Shown here: positions 4,994-7,417 of the stretch, one piece after another | Position numbering within the stretch: the stretch's first letter is position 1 | Layout: each line of letters begins with the position of its first letter | Assembly (NCBI GenBank): GCA_964544065.1 | Contig: CAZJBA010000147.1 | Span: forward strand, 1-7,417 | DNA from: JAYELX01 sp964544065 | Lineage (GTDB): Bacteria; Chloroflexota; Anaerolineae; Anaerolineales; UBA11858 | Length of the DNA stretch: 7,417 nt | Reading direction: 5' to 3' | Translations under genes and position numbers: made by a program | The notes under the pieces: generated by a model | Database searches by the model: none | Seen by the model: the letters and a program-made list of their open reading frames with translations, nothing else | Told to the model about the DNA's origin: nothing

Positions 4994-7355
4994 ATTGTCC
5001 AAATTTTTCTATGAATGTTTTTGCTTGATCTTGCACCCAGGCCGGAGCCCGCTGATCGGTGACCAAGTCTCGCCATTGCTGGATGGCCCGATCTTCTTCC
5101 CCCAGGCTACGAACAATTTCGGCCTCCAACAAGAGAACTTCCGGCGAATCGGGATATTGCGCCTTCATCTGGGTGATTTTTTCTAAGGCCACTTCTCGAT
5201 CTTGATTGTGCAGGGTGTGACGAATGCGGGCGACTTCCACTACCAATGGCATCAAGTCCGCTTCGATCTCTTCCAAAACCGGTATGGCGTCTGGGTTGGC
5301 GGCACCGAGATAAACTAGACCATTGATCGTGGATGTCATTTCAGGTGAGGGGGACTCACCGCTGACAGCTACGCCGGCCTGATACACTCTGGCAGCGTAC
5401 AGCCAGATTTCTCGCTTCTCGAGGATCTCTCCAAGTTGGAAATACACGGTGGGATCATCCCCGGCGGCCTCAAGGAAAAGCTGAACTTGCTCCTCAGCTT
5501 GGTCCCATTGTTCAACCTCCAACAAGGCATCGATCAGACGCAGTCGAAGCATAAGATCATCGGGATTGGCCTCCACCTCGGCCAGCAATTCCTCCAGCAC
5601 CTGCCCCGATTGTAATCCCTGGGGAAAGAGCGCGGCGAGATGATCTTTGATCCACGCGGGCGATTCATCTCTTTTCAAGTCAACGGCGATCAAACGGGCG
5701 GCCGGCTTCCTGCCTTGGTCGGCCAAAATTTCGGCCTGCAAAAGACGCGCTTCGGGAAAATCAGGAACGCTTTCAAAAGCCTGATCGATGATGGGTTGCA
5801 CATCCTGGCCATCAGCGTAATAGAGATGTCTGGCCTTGACAACCCGCTCCATCACCGGCTCGATCTCGGCCAGTTTGGGGAGCAAAGTCGCGGCCTCGGG
5901 CTGCGAAGCGGCCAGGTAAACCGATTGGTGAAAGGCATCCTTGTGCTCTCCAGTGAGCGTATCGGGAAATTGCTTGGCCACTTCGAGGTAGGCTTTGGCT
6001 GCCTGAACCCACATCTCCTGTTGATGAAAGGTAGCAGCAACTTTGAGATATAGATCTGCATTCCCTTCGCCGAGGGTGTAGGTGGTTTCGATCGCTTGAT
6101 TAGCAGCTTCTGTTTGACCGGCGGCGTAAAGCGCCAGGGCCAAATCCAGGTGAGCAAAGGGATCAGCGGGATGTTGGGTTGCTTTTTGGCGCGCCTGCTC
6201 GACCAGGTTCTCCGAATCGATATCGACGGTTTCGCTAGGCTCTAGCGAGGCACCTGAGGGCGTCTCCGTCGCCGCGGCCGCGGAACGATTGGCCTCGATT
6301 TGATTCCGGATCATGTTTGCCCCGGCGACCCCAAGAAGACAAAACAAGACAAGGGCAAGGGTGATGGGAGCAAGATACCACCAACGCCAGCGGCGGCGGG
6401 GCTTTTCGGTTGTCGAAGCCCCCGATTCGGCAGCATCGGGGGCAGGTGAAACAGAATCGGAAGCAGCCTCCGTCACAACAGGGGAAACAACCGTCCCCGG
6501 AGTCGATTGTCCCGCGGGCAGCGGTTTCGAGTCCGGATAGGCGCTCTTGAAAGCGGCGACGAGATCATCGACCTGGTCGTAGCGATCTTCCCGCTCTTTG
6601 GCCAACGCTTTGAGCAGGACCCGCTCCAGAGCCTCGGTCATGTCCGCGTTGATCTTGCTGGGAAGCGGCAGGGGGGTATAGATATGATCGTGGATGATCG
6701 AAAAGGGTGTGTCAGCGCTAAAGGGAACCTGGCCGACGGTCAATTCGTAGAGCATGACGCCAAAGGAATAAATGTCGGTGCCGGCGTCGAGGTCGCTCAT
6801 GCCCATGGCCTGCTCGGGAGAGATGTATTGAGGCGTGCCCAGCATCATGTCCGCCGAGAGGGTTGATTCGCCCGCCTCGGCCATGCGGGCCAGCCCAAAA
6901 TCGGCCAGGTAAATGTTGCCATCATCGGCTAGCAGCACGTTGGAGGGCTTGACATCGCGGTGCAAAACGCCTTGCCCGTGAGCGTAGGTGAGCGCTTCCC
7001 CTACCGCGTTGACAACCTTGACAGTCTGATCAGTTGAAATCTGATCACGGGATAGAAAAGACTTAAGCGTTTCCCCCTGAATGAATTTCATCACAAGATA
7101 AGGCCGGCGCTCGTGCTCGGCGAAATCGTAGATGGGGACGATGTTGGGGTGTTCGAGTTTGGCGACAACGCGGGCCTCGCGCTGGAAGCGGGCCAAGAAA
7201 TTGGGGTCTTCCATGAAAGCGGGATGCAGGGCTTTGATGGCGACATATCGGTCTAGCTTGGCGTGGTAGGCTTTATAGACGGTGGCCATGCCGCCGCGCC
7301 CCAACTGCTCCAAGATTCGATATGACCCAACGTTTTCACCAACCACAAACGGCAT
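4992..7355 (-). CDS. Transmembrane Ser/Thr protein kinase with duplicated TPR-like outer domain
   Basis: The 787-residue product has an N-terminal cytoplasmic eukaryotic-like kinase domain (about 11-270): glycine loop LGRGGMATVYKA (18-29), VAIK lysine K41, helix-C E60, HRDVKPSN (132-139), DFG (152-154), an activation segment with S164, T165, S167 and T174, and SPE (179-181). All catalytic residues are intact. A Pro/Ser/Ala/Thr-rich linker (about 275-318), a basic stretch ending KPRRRWRWW, and one membrane helix (about 326-347) follow, so the C-terminal 430 residues should be outside the membrane. That region is a helical TPR-like repeat array made of two similar halves of about 200 residues (382-580 and 583-787). 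There are no PASTA domains. The start at 7355 has AAGGAG seven bases upstream. It is followed at once by tpiA. Likely a sensor kinase; ligand and substrates cannot be told. Confidence 0.93.
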   Translation of the reverse strand: MPFVVGENVGSYRILEQLGRGGMATVYKAYHAKLDRYVAIKALHPAFMEDPNFLARFQREARVVAKLEHPNIVPIYDFAEHERRPYLVMKFIQGETLKSFLSRDQISTDQTVKVVNAVGEALTYAHGQGVLHRDVKPSNVLLADDGNIYLADFGLARMAEAGESTLSADMMLGTPQYISPEQAMGMSDLDAGTDIYSFGVMLYELTVGQVPFSADTPFSIIHDHIYTPLPLPSKINADMTEALERVLLKALAKEREDRYDQVDDLVAAFKSAYPDSKPLPAGQSTPGTVVSPVVTEAASDSVSPAPDAAESGASTTEKPRRRWRWWYLAPITLALVLFCLLGVAGANMIRNQIEANRSAAAATETPSGASLEPSETVDIDSENLVEQARQKATQHPADPFAHLDLALALYAAGQTEAANQAIETTYTLGEGNADLYLKVAATFHQQEMWVQAAKAYLEVAKQFPDTLTGEHKDAFHQSVYLAASQPEAATLLPKLAEIEPVMERVVKARHLYYADGQDVQPIIDQAFESVPDFPEARLLQAEILADQGRKPAARLIAVDLKRDESPAWIKDHLAALFPQGLQSGQVLEELLAEVEANPDDLMLRLRLIDALLEVEQWDQAEEQVQLFLEAAGDDPTVYFQLGEILEKREIWLYAARVYQAGVAVSGESPSPEMTSTINGLVYLGAANPDAIPVLEEIEADLMPLVVEVARIRHTLHNQDREVALEKITQMKAQYPDSPEVLLLEAEIVRSLGEEDRAIQQWRDLVTDQRAPAWVQDQAKTFIEKFGQ
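4995..6212 (-). repeat. Internal duplication in the kinase outer domain (two ~200-residue units)
   Basis: Unit 1 covers residues 382-580 (5616-6212) and unit 2 residues 583-787 (4995-5609). They align at a near-constant offset of 202-205 residues: Y436/Y638, W449/W651, A452-A453/A654-A655, Y456/Y658, VYLAA 479/VYLGA 681, LLQAEIL 538/LLEAEIV 742, and SPAW 565/APAW 770. The match is at the protein level and diverged, so this is an old duplication and not a recent DNA repeat. Confidence 0.8.
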
Positions 7356-7417
7356 ACTGCACTCCTTCAGTTCCGGCCAGATAATAAAAAGGACTTACGC
7401 AGTTCGCCGATTCGCTC
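7356..7417 (-). other. Upstream leader of the kinase-tpiA operon (partial)
   Basis: The 62 bases before the kinase contain the ribosome binding site and an AT-rich stretch reading CTTTTTATTATC on the minus strand (about 7380-7391), in which TATTAT could be a -10 box. No matching -35 is visible. No gene start or end is seen before the window ends, so the operon's first gene cannot be certain. Confidence 0.3.
7363..7368 (-). promoter_or_regulatory. Kinase ribosome binding site
   Basis: AAGGAG on the minus strand lies seven bases before the ATG at 7355 and supports this start, which also places the kinase glycine loop at the usual distance from the N terminus. Confidence 0.7.

Noticed and set aside
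4333..5028. Long plus-strand open frame of 231 codons opposite tpiA
   Set aside because: It mirrors the codon pattern of the real gene, has no family-like motifs and no ribosome binding site; similar antisense frames lie opposite queA, ruvB and the kinase.
4984..5076. N-terminal extension of tpiA into the kinase gene
   Set aside because: The 31 added residues are an out-of-frame reading of the kinase C terminus. The family start MPKKFVAGNWKMN has its own strong ribosome binding site.

Overview
The window looks like ordinary bacterial chromosome. It carries six complete protein-coding genes and part of an upstream regulatory region, in three transcription blocks, plus an unusually repeat-rich 400-bp gap between convergent genes. 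The set of genes (a transmembrane Ser/Thr kinase with a TPR-like outer domain, ruvB next to a small DUF2905 membrane protein and queA, a pyrimidine-salvage upp, moderately high GC, and short dispersed repeats in gaps) is most like Chloroflexota (Anaerolineae-type). This placement is an inference from gene style, not from a marker tree.

Block 1 (positions 1-2286, minus strand) is ruvB, then a DUF2905 gene one base later, then queA, whose TTG start overlaps the DUF2905 stop as TTGA. It reads as one tightly packed operon in which no gene has a clear Shine-Dalgarno sequence. Block 2 (2396-3022, plus strand) is upp, divergent from ruvB. The 109-bp gap between them holds one TATAAT box facing each way and several ATCAG-type short repeats. 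Block 3 (3423-7355, minus strand) is a 787-residue Ser/Thr protein kinase, tpiA eight bases downstream with its ribosome binding site touching the kinase stop codon, and a predicted multi-pass membrane metalloprotease with an HEVSH motif.

The gap at 3023-3422 separates the convergent upp and metalloprotease genes. It has no credible gene. It holds a 9-mer GCGGAGA-type repeat, a 52-base near-perfect hairpin flanked by A4 and T4, wider imperfect inverted arms that make the whole 3060-3295 stretch palindromic in character (a candidate non-autonomous repeat element), and a second 67-base imperfect palindrome.

Functionally the window mixes DNA repair (RuvB branch migration), tRNA modification (QueA, queuosine), uracil salvage (Upp), glycolysis (TpiA) and membrane signalling or proteolysis. 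I see no obviously new defence or biosynthetic system. The most distinctive things are the kinase's extracytoplasmic region, which is an internal duplication of about 200 residues; the palindromic gap; a five-unit heptamer array that contains the tpiA stop codon; and the divergent metalloprotease, which lacks the usual second M50 motif.
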